Positions 42,482-64,000 of a stretch of 64,000 bases of DNA are shown here, one piece after another. Under the pieces are notes generated by a model that was given only the letters and a program-made list of their open reading frames with translations, had not been told where the DNA came from and ran no database searches. The stretch comes from Marchantia polymorpha subsp. ruderalis. Its lineage: Eukaryota > Streptophyta > Marchantiopsida > Marchantiales > Marchantiaceae. How positions within the stretch are numbered: position 1 is the first letter of the stretch; each line of letters opens with the position of its first letter. The DNA is taken from assembly GCA_037833965.1 (NCBI GenBank), contig AP031351.1:22642501-22706500 (forward strand), given 5' to 3'. The position numbers were made by a program, and so were the translations under genes.

Positions 42482-45291
42482 CTAGATCATCCCGACACGT
42501 TCTTTGCACGGACGTTTTCGAACGGGGTCTTCAGATGGTCCGATCTGCCGTCTTACAACTTCTGGATAACGTTCAGCTAATTTTTCAATAGCAGCCGATT
42601 TGGCGGCTTTAACTACTTTGTTCACATCCTCCTGCACAAAACCTAAATTTAGTTTTCATGACTTGCGAAATTGAACAATTTTTCATTCTTGTAGATTTAT
42701 TTACCATAAGTCACAACACGAGAGTCAATAATTACCGTTTCCCACAGACAGCACATGGAGCATTCTTCACACGGCGCTACTTGTGGAGCTCTAATATGCT
42801 GCAAAATACAGGTTTCTGGTCTGTAAGTAAGTTAAAACTTCTAAACTCTTGCTTGAAATTGAAAAGTTATCTAGGATCTCAATTATACTACAAGAACAAT
42901 ACTGGACCGATTGACGGACGTGACATTGAACTAGATGCAACGTGAACATGTCTAATTCCATAGACTGAAATTTGCATAGAAAAAATGCAGAAAGATCACA
43001 CCGGACAGAAGTGCGAGTAATCTGTGATGCTTTCACGGCAGCGATAACACATCTGCTGGCCACATCTGCACATGATCTGCAATGTCAACGGTGAATTATT
43101 AGTTTCAATGTGTGACTTGCAAAATTTATGATAGGGATGTACAATTAAAGAAAATGTCAGCGTGCGTGCTACATCCACATGCATCGTCCATAAGTCTTTC
43201 GCTGAATGCAGCTCTTACATACAGCTTGGCTGATTACAATATTCCGTACTTGAATTACCTCTTGTAGAAGAGGAGAGATTATTAAAGACAAGCAAGTTTA
43301 ATTTTAAATGTCACATTCAAAAACTTCATCTTCAAACAGCTTTGCCAAGACGAAGTATAAGTATTATACAAAAAATTCTAATCTTTAGAGGTACAACCTT
43401 ATTGCAGCCTTCAAGCTTAAACAACTCAGCCCCACAGGAACTACAAACTCTGATGACTGCCTTTGTCATGCTCTGCATTACAACTTGAATAACCACAGGT
43501 TAATTCGAGAAGATTATGAGCACCTTGATCTCATGTAGTTACTCCCGCATGTTACACCATACAGATTTTCAATTTTACGAGAAGAAAAAGTAATAACTTT
43601 GGAAAAACATCGGTTGTAACCATCGAGGAGCATGACGAACATTGATGGATTAAAGTTACCTCTTCAACTTGCGTTCGGACGGTATCCTCTGGGTCCTGTA
43701 AAGTTTGAAGTCAATTCATCAGAGACCACCTAGTCATACGTGAACATCATATGCCACTATTATTACCAATATTCACAATAGATATTGCATAGTTGTTCAT
43801 TGCTAAGATGAACATCACCTATGATATTTCTTGAGAGAACCAAAATGTCGGCAAATTGACGGCACTACAAGTTTTCCGCTACTTATAAATTACTTTCGTA
43901 CGAGATAAATCAAACGGTTGAGATGAACACACCTTCTCAGTACTTCTGCAAGGGTCAGGTAAGTGGCTTGGTTCCTTACACTCGAGGCAAGTCTCCTTCA
44001 GTTTAAAATATATCAAAGTTATTTTCCATTTCAACCATAATATTTGCAATCATTCAGAATATAATTATTTAAATGTACCTTGAGGCAACTCTGATTTATG
44101 CAAACAAGAATTTTGATTCCTGGATCAACCTCCCAGGGATGGTTACAATGATAACAGTAAACCTGTTTCACCAAGAAAAGATAAACATAATATCAAAAGA
44201 ACTTCTGCAAGAAAATCCTCAATTTCTAATAGGTTTTCAGGTTAAGCATCTACTAAGTGTCAACAAATTATGACATGAAAGAAATTGGAATCTCTTTCTC
44301 TGGAGACGTTTGAACTAGTTTTCAAGAAGCAATTGCAGCTCCCAATTTGAAAAAGTGTATATTTGCTTCTTATGAAAAGATTTCCAGCCAAAAATCCCTA
44401 CGATGTTATATGTCTACGTAGATAACAATGAATTTCATGATGTCAAAGTATTCATGATTTTGTTAGTTAGATGTTGTGTATTCATGAACTAAAATGAGGA
44501 TATTCTTATTTCTTGTGCAACTCTCCTTGAATGTCCACGTTCATGACTTACGAGACCAGCAAGTTGTGCTTTGGCAACAGCCTCTTCCGCCATCCGTCGT
44601 TCATATTTCAACCATACATCATGAGAGAAGCACTTTCTTATCTACAAACATTGCAGACGGTATTTGGTAAAAGAAGATTTTGCTGAATCCGATACGAAAC
44701 GAAAGAGAAGAAGATGTTAAATCTTTGAAGCAAGGAAACTTGACCATGTGTCGTTCACCCACCTCTGAACGAGGGTAAATGCGTTCACATCCTGTTATCG
44801 CTAAGCATAAGGTCGATCCGCCGTCGGACGTATCTCCAAAGATAGAGTTTTCAACGTGACGACGAAGACATATAGTGCAGAAAAGATGTCCATCTTCGCA
44901 CTAGTCCACAAACACTATTTAGAATGGAAGTTTAAAAGCAAAAGTTTAATTTACACGACATATTGTCAACCTATTCCAATGCTTTCATAGAAGGAAACAT
45001 CAGATCTAGCTATTGATGGCGATCTGACTATGAGCTACAAACACGAAACGAATACTCATGAACGATTCTTTGACAAGAAAACTCGTGCAAACACACAGCA
45101 ACTATAAGGACCGAGCATTGTGTTCATCCACGAACCTGAACCATGCTGTCGAAGGCACAGCTTTCGAAACAGCAACCACACTCTACCCTGTCTTCCTCTT
45201 GTGGTATAGATGGTGGTGCTTCCGGCCATTCGGTATCGTCTTCTTGAACGACCATGTCATCTCTTCGAAAACAAACTGTGTTGGAGGACAT
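42482..45291 (-). CDS. RING-between-RING E3 ubiquitin ligase, RNF216/TRIAD3 type
   Basis: Seen: coding exons 45275-45136, 44900-44763, 44641-44552, 44162-44079, 43995-43933, 43695-43660, 43472-43398, 43076-43002, 42798-42736 and 42631-42482, every junction GT-AG and phase 0. RING1 runs from VECGCC through CEDGHLFCTICLRRH to AITGCERIYP; the in-between ring follows (CYHCNHPW, CLECKEPSHLPDPC); RING2 is VCSSCGAELFKLEGCNK, IMCRCGQQMCYRCRESI, DYSHFCPHIRAPQ, PCEECSMCCLW. Known: in RBR ligases the Cys after GCN-x-[IM]-x accepts ubiquitin before transfer; here it is Cys205 of the 297-aa product counted from ATG 45255. The CRCGQQMCYRCR and YSHFCPH signatures point to the RNF216 subfamily. The start is uncertain: ATG 45255 and ATG 45291 are in frame without splicing, while an upstream exon with ATG 45558 needs a weak phase-1 donor. 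The large N-terminal half of animal RNF216 is absent. Substrates are unknown. Confidence 0.9.
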
Positions 45292-45558
45292 GAAAAAGTG
45301 ATATCAACACACCAAGAAGAGCCTCGTACAAGTGAACAAACTCATGATACTCCTCCCCACCAAATCTCTCTTTCTCAAATGCGGTAGTTTCAGATCGTAT
45401 CCAACAAAACCTCGACTCTGATGGCAGCTGCAATCATGTTCGTCTGAACGCACCTTCGCATTTCCCATGAGCTCGAAGGAAGCCGGAGAACGCACTTCCT
45501 CCATGGTTACCGACTGGCGAGCTCTTGACTTTGACTTTGACGCGCTGGATCCGGTCAT

Positions 45559-47318
45559 CTTCTGAACGAACTTGAGACCGGAATTGGAGCGGAATGCAAG
45601 AGGAAATCACAATTCTCCATTTTCCATTTTGGATGACTTACTGTTTCCGGTCCCATTTTCTTGGGTGCTCTTCTCTGTCCCCGGCCGCCGTATATTCAGA
45701 TGTGGATCGACGGTTCATTGTGGGACATGAGAATTATTGCAACTCGACGTTCTTGTTATCAGATGCAAGGGTTCTTCCTCAACAAGCGAATCGACATATT
45801 TTGCAAGTGGCGTGCCACTCTGAAACATGGTCGGTTGGAGAGAAGTCGTTGGTCTGTGATTATTTCATGTTTATCTGGTTTTTTTCAAATTAATTGATTT
45901 AATAAAGTACACTAGTGAAAAAGCGATCATAATGTACAGCTTTGTAAACATAGATTTCGCATCACGTCCATGATTGTTCTTCGTGAAAAGAAATTGTAGC
46001 TCAATCATTTTTTGGTGCTGAAGACGTCCACAATAATTCTCTTTGCTACATGGAGCATCATATGGTGTTTACTGCAACCACTGCAGGTGCTGGGAGTATA
46101 AATCCCTTCCACATACCGTACAAATTGAGACTTCGATGGTTTTCCTTGATATCTAGTCCTAGTGATACTCGACTCGCATCATATAACGAGGCAAATTTTC
46201 CCATCAGTTTGATCTATGTTTCCTGAACTTGTGCTGAACCAGCACTGTTCTGTTCGTTATTGTTATCAATGATAACATTCATGTTACGTGACTAATCTCT
46301 GTACTCCATGAGTGACCCAACATACTTACTTTATATGCACGCATTGTCGCAGATTGGAGAAGACATCCACGGTATCTATATCATAAAATCATACGATGTA
46401 AAACATTTACTTCCACTGTAACTTCGACGTGATGCGCCACTACATGTTACTGCTTTCAAATCTTGTACACGGTTGCTTTCAAGCACAGGAACTAAACTGG
46501 TAATCACAGAAAATCGGCATGAAAACGAACGAAGGGTTGATTACCAAATAGTCTACACACCTACCACCCTTCGTAAAAAGCTGGTGCGAAAGCAATCTCG
46601 TGACGGAGCTGTTCACTTTCATGTGCACTGCATTCTGCAAATGCATTCAATATTGCTTGATGATGGAATATATGGATCAGACGTATTATAAAACGGTTGA
46701 CTTCATGTCATACAAGATACATGTCCGACGCACCAATTTTGGGATGAACACCAAGCACTCTTGCATTTTCTCTCGCGGCTCTCGAAAACGGGCGGTCAGC
46801 TACGCAATTGCCTAGCAAAAACACACAAAGAAGCCCAGAGTCCAGTGGGCTCTAAAAGTGAAATTGCCATAGTGCTGCTTCGAGTGATCTGACATCCGCC
46901 ACATAGCGGGGATGGTGCTCGAAACCGTCATGAAACCATGTAATACGTCAGAGAGCTCCATTCTTGAAAAGAGCTGGAAAAATAAACAACCTCGTAACAA
47001 TAACGCTCTAGAGTGAAACAGACTTCCTCATGCTGCGACAAGTAACTATCGGCAAGATGTGAACCAGTCACTCATGATCTAAAACTTCTCCCGAGGGCCA
47101 GGCAGAAACTTCATCTGCAGTTGGCCTTAACGTATCAAGGGGCGAGTGGACCGTGCAGCAATCATTTTCAGTACACCATTGTCAAGATGACATACTCAAA
47201 ACCTCTACCCTTTCTTTCTCGAAGGATAAAAGTACTCGCAGCTGATTCCGAAGGGAAATTTGGGCAGACTTCTAAGCAAAAACACTCGCAGCCGTTCACA
47301 TTCAGGAAAATGCGCAAC
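45559..47318. other. Intergenic region between two minus-strand genes
   Basis: Contains the presumed promoter of the RBR gene on its left and the 3' flank of the mitochondrial-type gene on its right. Open frames at 45594-45897, 46473-46815 and 47121-47318 are unrecognised, and I saw no repeat or RNA gene. Confidence 0.45.
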
Positions 47319-48430
47319 CTATGCGGTGACAGGTCCAGCTTGCTCTACCGCAGCCATACTGGCTTGCTTTTTTGCCCAAGCTCTAGCCCTCGCAGCGCCC
47401 TCTCTCCATCGTTTTCTGCGGGCGGCATCTCTGGCAATAACAGCTGCTTTGGTCTCTGCCTTCCGTTTCGCGGCCTGCGCCTGTGAAGCAAGAGCAAAAA
47501 GGCGTGGTGGTAAGATCTGCCCGTTTTTCGATGATCAACTACATCCAAGGTCACGGGGATAAGGTCACTTCCCAGATACACATCCTTTTCGTCCACATCA
47601 TGACCAAAGGAGAGCGTAATCCACTGAATGCGATCATTTCTGGACAATCTATTCCTTACATTGCTGGTGACCAAAAAACGATAACAGTACCTTGGCGAAC
47701 GCGTCCCGCTGAGCCATTCGTTTCTTGTGCTTTCGGTTCTTCACACTACCTTCGTTCGGTTGATACGGCAACACTGGGACTCCAGGTTCCACTTGGACGA
47801 AGGCGTGAGGAACTGCAAGTTTCCATCTCAAATTTGGTCAAATCCAGGCCTATGGCGTCCGCAGCATTGTATGTATAGATGTCAGTTTAGCCAACTCTAC
47901 TCTTATCACTAGAATACTGCCCCACTCGTGACGCCCTGATCCCTTATACGGAAACTTCGGCTCAATCCGCAGCCTGCAAGGCTCTGGAGAAATAGAGCTA
48001 CGTTACAGAATGAAAGTATGAATTTCTTCAAGTTCATGACTGTTCCAGTGAAAAACACGACTTCCAGCAAAAAGGAGAAATAAAACAAGAGCCCTGCAAT
48101 CGAAATGCAACAAATTGATGCGTGAACATACCCACCCCCTTGCCACTTCTTCGGTCGTTTAGCATAGGATCGCGACCGAATGCAGAAAATCGCTGGCGCA
48201 GGAGTTAAAGCCACGCCCGCAGAGGGATTCACAGGGGGATACAAAAAACTGCGCCACGCGGCCGCAGGAGACATTGTCGAGGACGACGAAGAGAAATAAG
48301 AGCGGATGTCATCGGACACCACGGACGAAATTCCGCGCGAAGAGGCCGACCCAGAGGCAGAACCAGAGCCAAAGCGGCAAGCACCTGCCAATCGCACGAG
48401 AGCCGATCGAGAGCTCCGGAGCATGGCCAT
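47319..48430 (-). CDS. Small basic protein with mitochondrial-type presequence, function unknown
   Basis: Seen: three exons, 48430-48132, 47826-47691 and 47480-47319, give 198 aa. The N-terminus MAMLRSSRSALVRLAGACRF is Arg/Ser/Ala-rich, lacks acidic residues and resembles a mitochondrial targeting peptide. IRSRSYAKRPKKW near residue 90 may follow a cleavage point. The mature part has a conserved-looking centre, VEPGVPVLPYQPNEGSVKNR, and ends in a charged Ala/Arg/Lys helix (ARDAARRKRWREGAARARAW). I do not recognise the family. The basic helical tail would suit an RNA- or ribosome-bound mitochondrial protein, which is only an inference. The exon 1/2 junction is ambiguous: GTATGT with acceptor at 47827 keeps GWKLAVPHAF, while an alternative pair (GTGGGT donor, TTGCAG acceptor) would shorten it. 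The start codons of this gene and the Kelch gene are 468 bp apart, in divergent orientation. Confidence 0.65.
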
Positions 48431-48898
48431 CGATCGAGTCGATCGACACAAATCAAAGCACACGTCAAATCGAACCGCGGCACTTTCGCAACCCGATTTC
48501 GTCGTCCAAATTCCACATCGATCGAGGAACTGAGCCCTAAGCGAAAACCATCGCTCCCGACTCTGCCTCGACCTCTGCCTCATTCATTCCCTGCATTCCT
48601 TCGACCGCCACGTGTCCTTGGCTCCTACCTGGTGGTGGGGTCGCTCATTCTCCGGCCGGCTGCCGGCCGGACAGACCGACGCACATTCGGAGGGTGCCGT
48701 AGACTGGACCTGAAGTGCAGAATTCACGTGCCGGAAAAGGGTTTAGGGTTTTGCGCTGAAGAATCAAGGAGAAGGCGAGCAGAATCCCGGTCGACGAGAG
48801 CTGAAAGTGTCTATGGAAGACTGAATTTGGGACAGGAATTGCGTGGCTTTGTGCGATCGGATTTGGTCGTGATCTGCATCCGATCTGGAAGCGTCGCG
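48431..48898. promoter_or_regulatory. Divergent promoter region shared by two genes
   Basis: The 468 bp between opposite start codons must hold both 5' leaders and the promoters of the mitochondrial-type gene (-) and the Kelch gene (+). It is GC-rich, with GGTTTAGGGTTTT at about 48740, an AAACCCTAA/telo-box-like element often found in plant promoters of translation-related genes. No TATA box is evident. Confidence 0.55.
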
Positions 48899-54376
<5,478 letters not shown>

Positions 54377-55435
54377 TGGGGGATTTGGATTCGGATTCGG
54401 ACAGCGTAGTTGGATTTAGATTAGGGTGCGAGAGCGGGATTTTGTTGTTGTAGAGTGAAATTAAAAGGCTGGTAGTATGTTGATTCCAGAGGTGTTGCTG
54501 CCTGCTGTTAGAATTCCACCTTTCGTAAAAAGGGGCGGGAGCAAGTTGGTTATTTTTCTCGAGGACGTCGTCCTGTTCACAACGTATAATATTGTATACA
54601 AGCATCGGAGAAGACTTTCAAAGGAAACTTCCAACGTGTATGCTCAGTCAGAGTGAATGATGAATGATGAATGATGGAATGATGATCGATTATGCATCAA
54701 CAGCAAATAATTTCCTCTGTCTATCAGATTTCTACGGTCCAATTTCACTGATTCAAGGTTCACAATGGCAAACCAAAATTTTCGGATATGCACAATGACA
54801 TGTCTTGAGGACAAACTGACAGAAGCGAGTGCGTCTACCGGTTACGTCGTGCTTAACTCTTGTTTGACGAGAGGAAGGTGAAAAAGGCAGAAAGTAGACG
54901 ACACGGCAACCGAACTGTACAGCAAGACAGCAAACTGCACAAAGATGAGAACTCGTTATGCACTCTGTCACTTGTGGCCCTGGTGTAACGATCGCCATAA
55001 CTGCTAGACTCGCAGAAATGAGTTTTAGTTTACTCATTAAGTTGTTGTGAGGGTCTGTTTGTGCGCGCAGAATCCGGATCTTCTCGTCTTCTTCGTGAGC
55101 ACACAGGAGGGGAAAACACTGGGAGCCTGAAAGGTGATGTGCAACACTGCACCAGTCGAGCTCTTGAAAGGGTGGAAGTTGAATTGCGTACAGTGACCAG
55201 GCTCTGTGCTCGGACAAATCAATTGAGGATGCGTCCCGTGGGAGATGCTTCGAACCAGTTCACGCTGCATAAGACGTAATATTTGTATTTCGATTTGCTT
55301 CCGAAGGATGCTTTGTGGTAGAATCTGAAGACGAGAACACATGCGCCGATCGATTGACAATGTGCCCGAGAATTCGTAGACTTGAAACCTTAGAATTCAA
55401 GGCCATCACACCAGCCCCTTCGTGTGACCGAGGAG
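54377..55435. other. 3' flank of the Kelch gene and upstream region of the BTB gene
   Basis: Probably the 3' UTR of the Kelch gene, followed by the promoter and leader of the BTB gene. A GATGAAT/ATGA repeat lies near 54652-54690. Short unrecognised open frames occur on both strands; none looks like a gene. Confidence 0.45.
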
Positions 55436-56232
55436 ATGCCTGTGTGCAACCATTGCTCACAAATCGTGAGCTGCAGGACTTGCAACGAGCATCACCAACC
55501 TGTGTTTTCTATCCCGAGGGAAAGAATCCAGGAAATAGACGCTTGCTCCGACTGCACGCAGGACATGAAGCGCAGCCTTCAGGAGAGAACGAAGGATGTG
55601 AGCAATCTGAAGAAAACTGTCATGTGCTTGAAGGAGCAGCTAAACTTCTTGCGGAAATTGGACTCTAAACCCGGCAGTGATCAGTTCAGAGGCGACGTCA
55701 CATTTGTGGTAGAGAGTGGGAGGCTCCATGAGATTGTCCAGGCTCATCAATTCATCCTGGTAATTCCTTCACGCCACGAGAATCATTGGGCTCTGTAGGA
55801 GCTAAATGTCCATTCATTCCACTGCGGGATTTCAATTTGTCCCTTCCTGTGCAGGCCAGCAAGTCTCCCTTGTTTCGCAGCATCTTTGATCCTGGAATGC
55901 ACGAGAAGCTACCGGCAACAATCCATGTGTACGATACTTCAGCCCCTGTGCTGCGGGCGATGGTGAACTTCTGTTACACAGCCGAGATTTCGTACAATCA
56001 CGATGTTACACCCGAGAAAGTGTTGAGAATCTCCCATAAGTACGACATTCCTGAATTGAAGTGTAACGCCGAGACAGTTCTCGTTCAGGGCATCAACCAG
56101 GATAACCTTGTGCACACGATTAGACTCGCTCACAAACATGACTCGCCAGTTCTCAAAGAGGCCGCCATAGCCTATTTTGAAACTCACTTCGCAGATGTCA
56201 AAAACTTCGTTATTGATTCTCTTGTAAAGTAA
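55436..56232 (+). CDS. BTB/POZ domain protein with N-terminal cysteine pairs
   Basis: Seen: exons 55436-55759 and 55855-56232, joined at CTG|GTAATT and GTGCAG|GCC, phase 0, give 233 aa. Residues 4-40 contain three Cys pairs (CNHC, CRTC, CSDC), a plausible small zinc-binding module. A helical stretch with heptad-like Leu and Lys (about 43-70) follows. The BTB domain begins near residue 85 with RGDVTFVVE and continues through AHQFILASKSPLFRSIF, HEKLPATIHVYDTSAPVLRA, FCYTAEI and LRISHKYDIPELK to the C-terminal helices. Known: BTB domains dimerise and often bind CUL3 as substrate adaptors; the arrangement resembles a small plant BTB protein I recall as At4g08455. A CUL3 role here is inference. 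ATG 55436 is the first ATG after an in-frame stop at 55391. Confidence 0.9.
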
Positions 56233-57573
56233 TTAGTATTCATAAATTCAGTCTACTGCTTCGAATCTGTCATCTGAACAGAGAGGTCTGATTTGCCTTG
56301 CCATGTACGTACGAGTAATGCCAACCGCAAGAGGGTACATCGATCGCAAAGCTAACTGACCGAGAAGCGTAGGCAGGGCAGAACATGGCAGAGGGAGAGC
56401 ATTTATCCTTCATCAGGTCAGAGCCAGGAGCACTCCCCGTGTTACCACTCGCACGAATCCTACAGATGCCATGGGATGCAAGATCGAGCCAAAACCCACA
56501 TTGTGACAGCGTCGACACTCGACGGCCCATTCAGCCTCGTTCACTACCAATTCTTGCATTCCTTCCTCTGAGTTCAAAGTTAACAATGCTCTTCCCGCAG
56601 CCCACCACAGGAAACATCCTGTGGTGGGAAGAAACCTTCGAGTGCTCAGTGAATTACCATGTCTGCTGAGAAAACAACCACCGGGGCCGTCGTGTCATGA
56701 CGCAAGTACTGCGAAAGTGGAAGAAGAAAGGGAGCAGAGGACCGCTGGAAAACTGAAGGAGTTGCGAGCAGACCAGCTATCAGATTGACAGTGCTGGCAG
56801 AACTATGCGAGCAGTAATGAGGAACCAGGCCGACGAAACGGAGTCCTCCAGTGACCATCAACGATATCTACGCGGGAAGGATCAACCTATCGTCACGTGG
56901 ATTCGGCCGCTTCATCAGCGGATACAAGCGGTGCATAGGATTCTGCACAGGTCTGCGCGGTGCCTGACAATAACTCGAAGCCCAACAAGTCACGGTGAAA
57001 ACGATGGCCGTTGCCCAGACCTATGTCAAATACTGCCTAGCACTAACTACCTTAGAGAGACGAGATGCCAAACCGAAAGCAAACTCGAGAGAATCGTGAG
57101 ATTGTCATCACACAGAAACAAAGTCCAGCGACATAAAGCAAGAACTGGGAGTGTCGCCCCACTGGGAACAACTTTCATGAACGCAGAAAGCGAAGTAATT
57201 CATCCTGCAAGAGAAAATTAAAGAAAACCTGAACTGCGCCTGATATAAACTAGAATTAGGACTTGTGAGCCAGCTACCCGATTATATGTGACCGGTAGTA
57301 CTGATTGGAACCTCTCGATCACTTAACAGCCTAGAACGAACGGTAGCAAAATTATTGAGCATGAAAAGAGAAGAAGAGTCCAGCGGACAGGATTGAAGCG
57401 CACGAATAAGCGTATGCACCCAAGTTCACCATCACACAAAATTCACCAGACAGTTCGCGTGCGAGCATAGAATGGATAGGATTTATTGAAAAAATGATAT
57501 CTCTCAGAGGCATATTTGGCCAGGAGAGGAAGACAACTATGTTAGGGTGCTTTCAAATAAGGCCCCTGGCAAC
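56233..57573. other. Intergenic region between convergent BTB and BEACH genes
   Basis: It should contain the two 3' UTRs. A 139-codon plus-strand frame at 56805-57221 and a second overlapping frame have protein-like composition but match no family I know. No further feature is supported. Confidence 0.4.
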
Positions 57574-63942
<6,369 letters not shown>

Positions 63943-64000
63943 CTGACACACGAAGTCTAGTAGTAAGAAACAGCAAGCGAAACATAATCCCTCATAAAAT
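63943..64000 (-). other. Intron of the BEACH gene at the right edge
   Basis: The TGTGTCAG acceptor ends at 63943 on the minus strand, so the last 58 bp are intron, and the upstream exons lie outside the window. Confidence 0.75.

Overview
The window looks like nuclear DNA of a land plant. Seven protein-coding genes have GT-AG introns that I could place base by base with the reading frame kept. Several belong to families whose closest relatives I know from plants: a GT92 glycosyltransferase with a signal anchor, a CXE-type carboxylesterase, a plant-type mitochondrial carrier and a BCHC/LVS-type BEACH protein. GC-rich, purine/pyrimidine-repeat-rich leaders next to very AT-rich intergenic DNA would suit a non-seed plant such as a liverwort or moss, but that is an inference from style, not proof.

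Layout. 1-3180: GC-moderate DNA with no gene I can support. 4045-6316 (-): GT92 glycosyltransferase, 3 exons, with a GC-rich 5' flank to about 8100. 8100-14536: gene-poor, AT-rich in its first part. 14537-18204 (-): eight-exon mitochondrial carrier. 18.96-32.1 kb: AT-rich repeat territory holding a decayed Ty3/gypsy chromovirus (about 22.7-26.7 kb), a decayed Mutator-like transposase (27.3-28.7 kb, -), hairpins and diverged direct repeats. 34607-36894 (+): carboxylesterase whose start codon directly follows a 92-bp (AG)n tract. 36.9-42.5 kb: no recognised gene. 42482-45291 (-): RNF216-type RING-between-RING ubiquitin ligase. 47319-48430 (-): small protein with a mitochondrial-type leader, sharing a short divergent promoter with 48899-54376 (+), a 20-exon KLHDC4-type Kelch protein. 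55436-56232 (+): two-exon BTB/POZ protein. 57574-63942 (-): the C-terminal 1049 residues of a BEACH-WD40 protein whose 5' part lies beyond the right edge.

The genes are ordinary housekeeping, membrane, cell-wall and ubiquitin functions with no visible shared pathway. I found no CRISPR array, operon, defence island or other obviously new multi-gene system. The most interesting signals are small: an in-frame duplicated splice acceptor in the carrier gene, the (AG)46 tract touching the esterase start codon, a paired bZIP-type palindrome in the retroelement's LTR-like end, a Cys-pair module ahead of the BTB domain, and unexplained coding-like islands near 32.8-33.7 and 39.6-40.2 kb.
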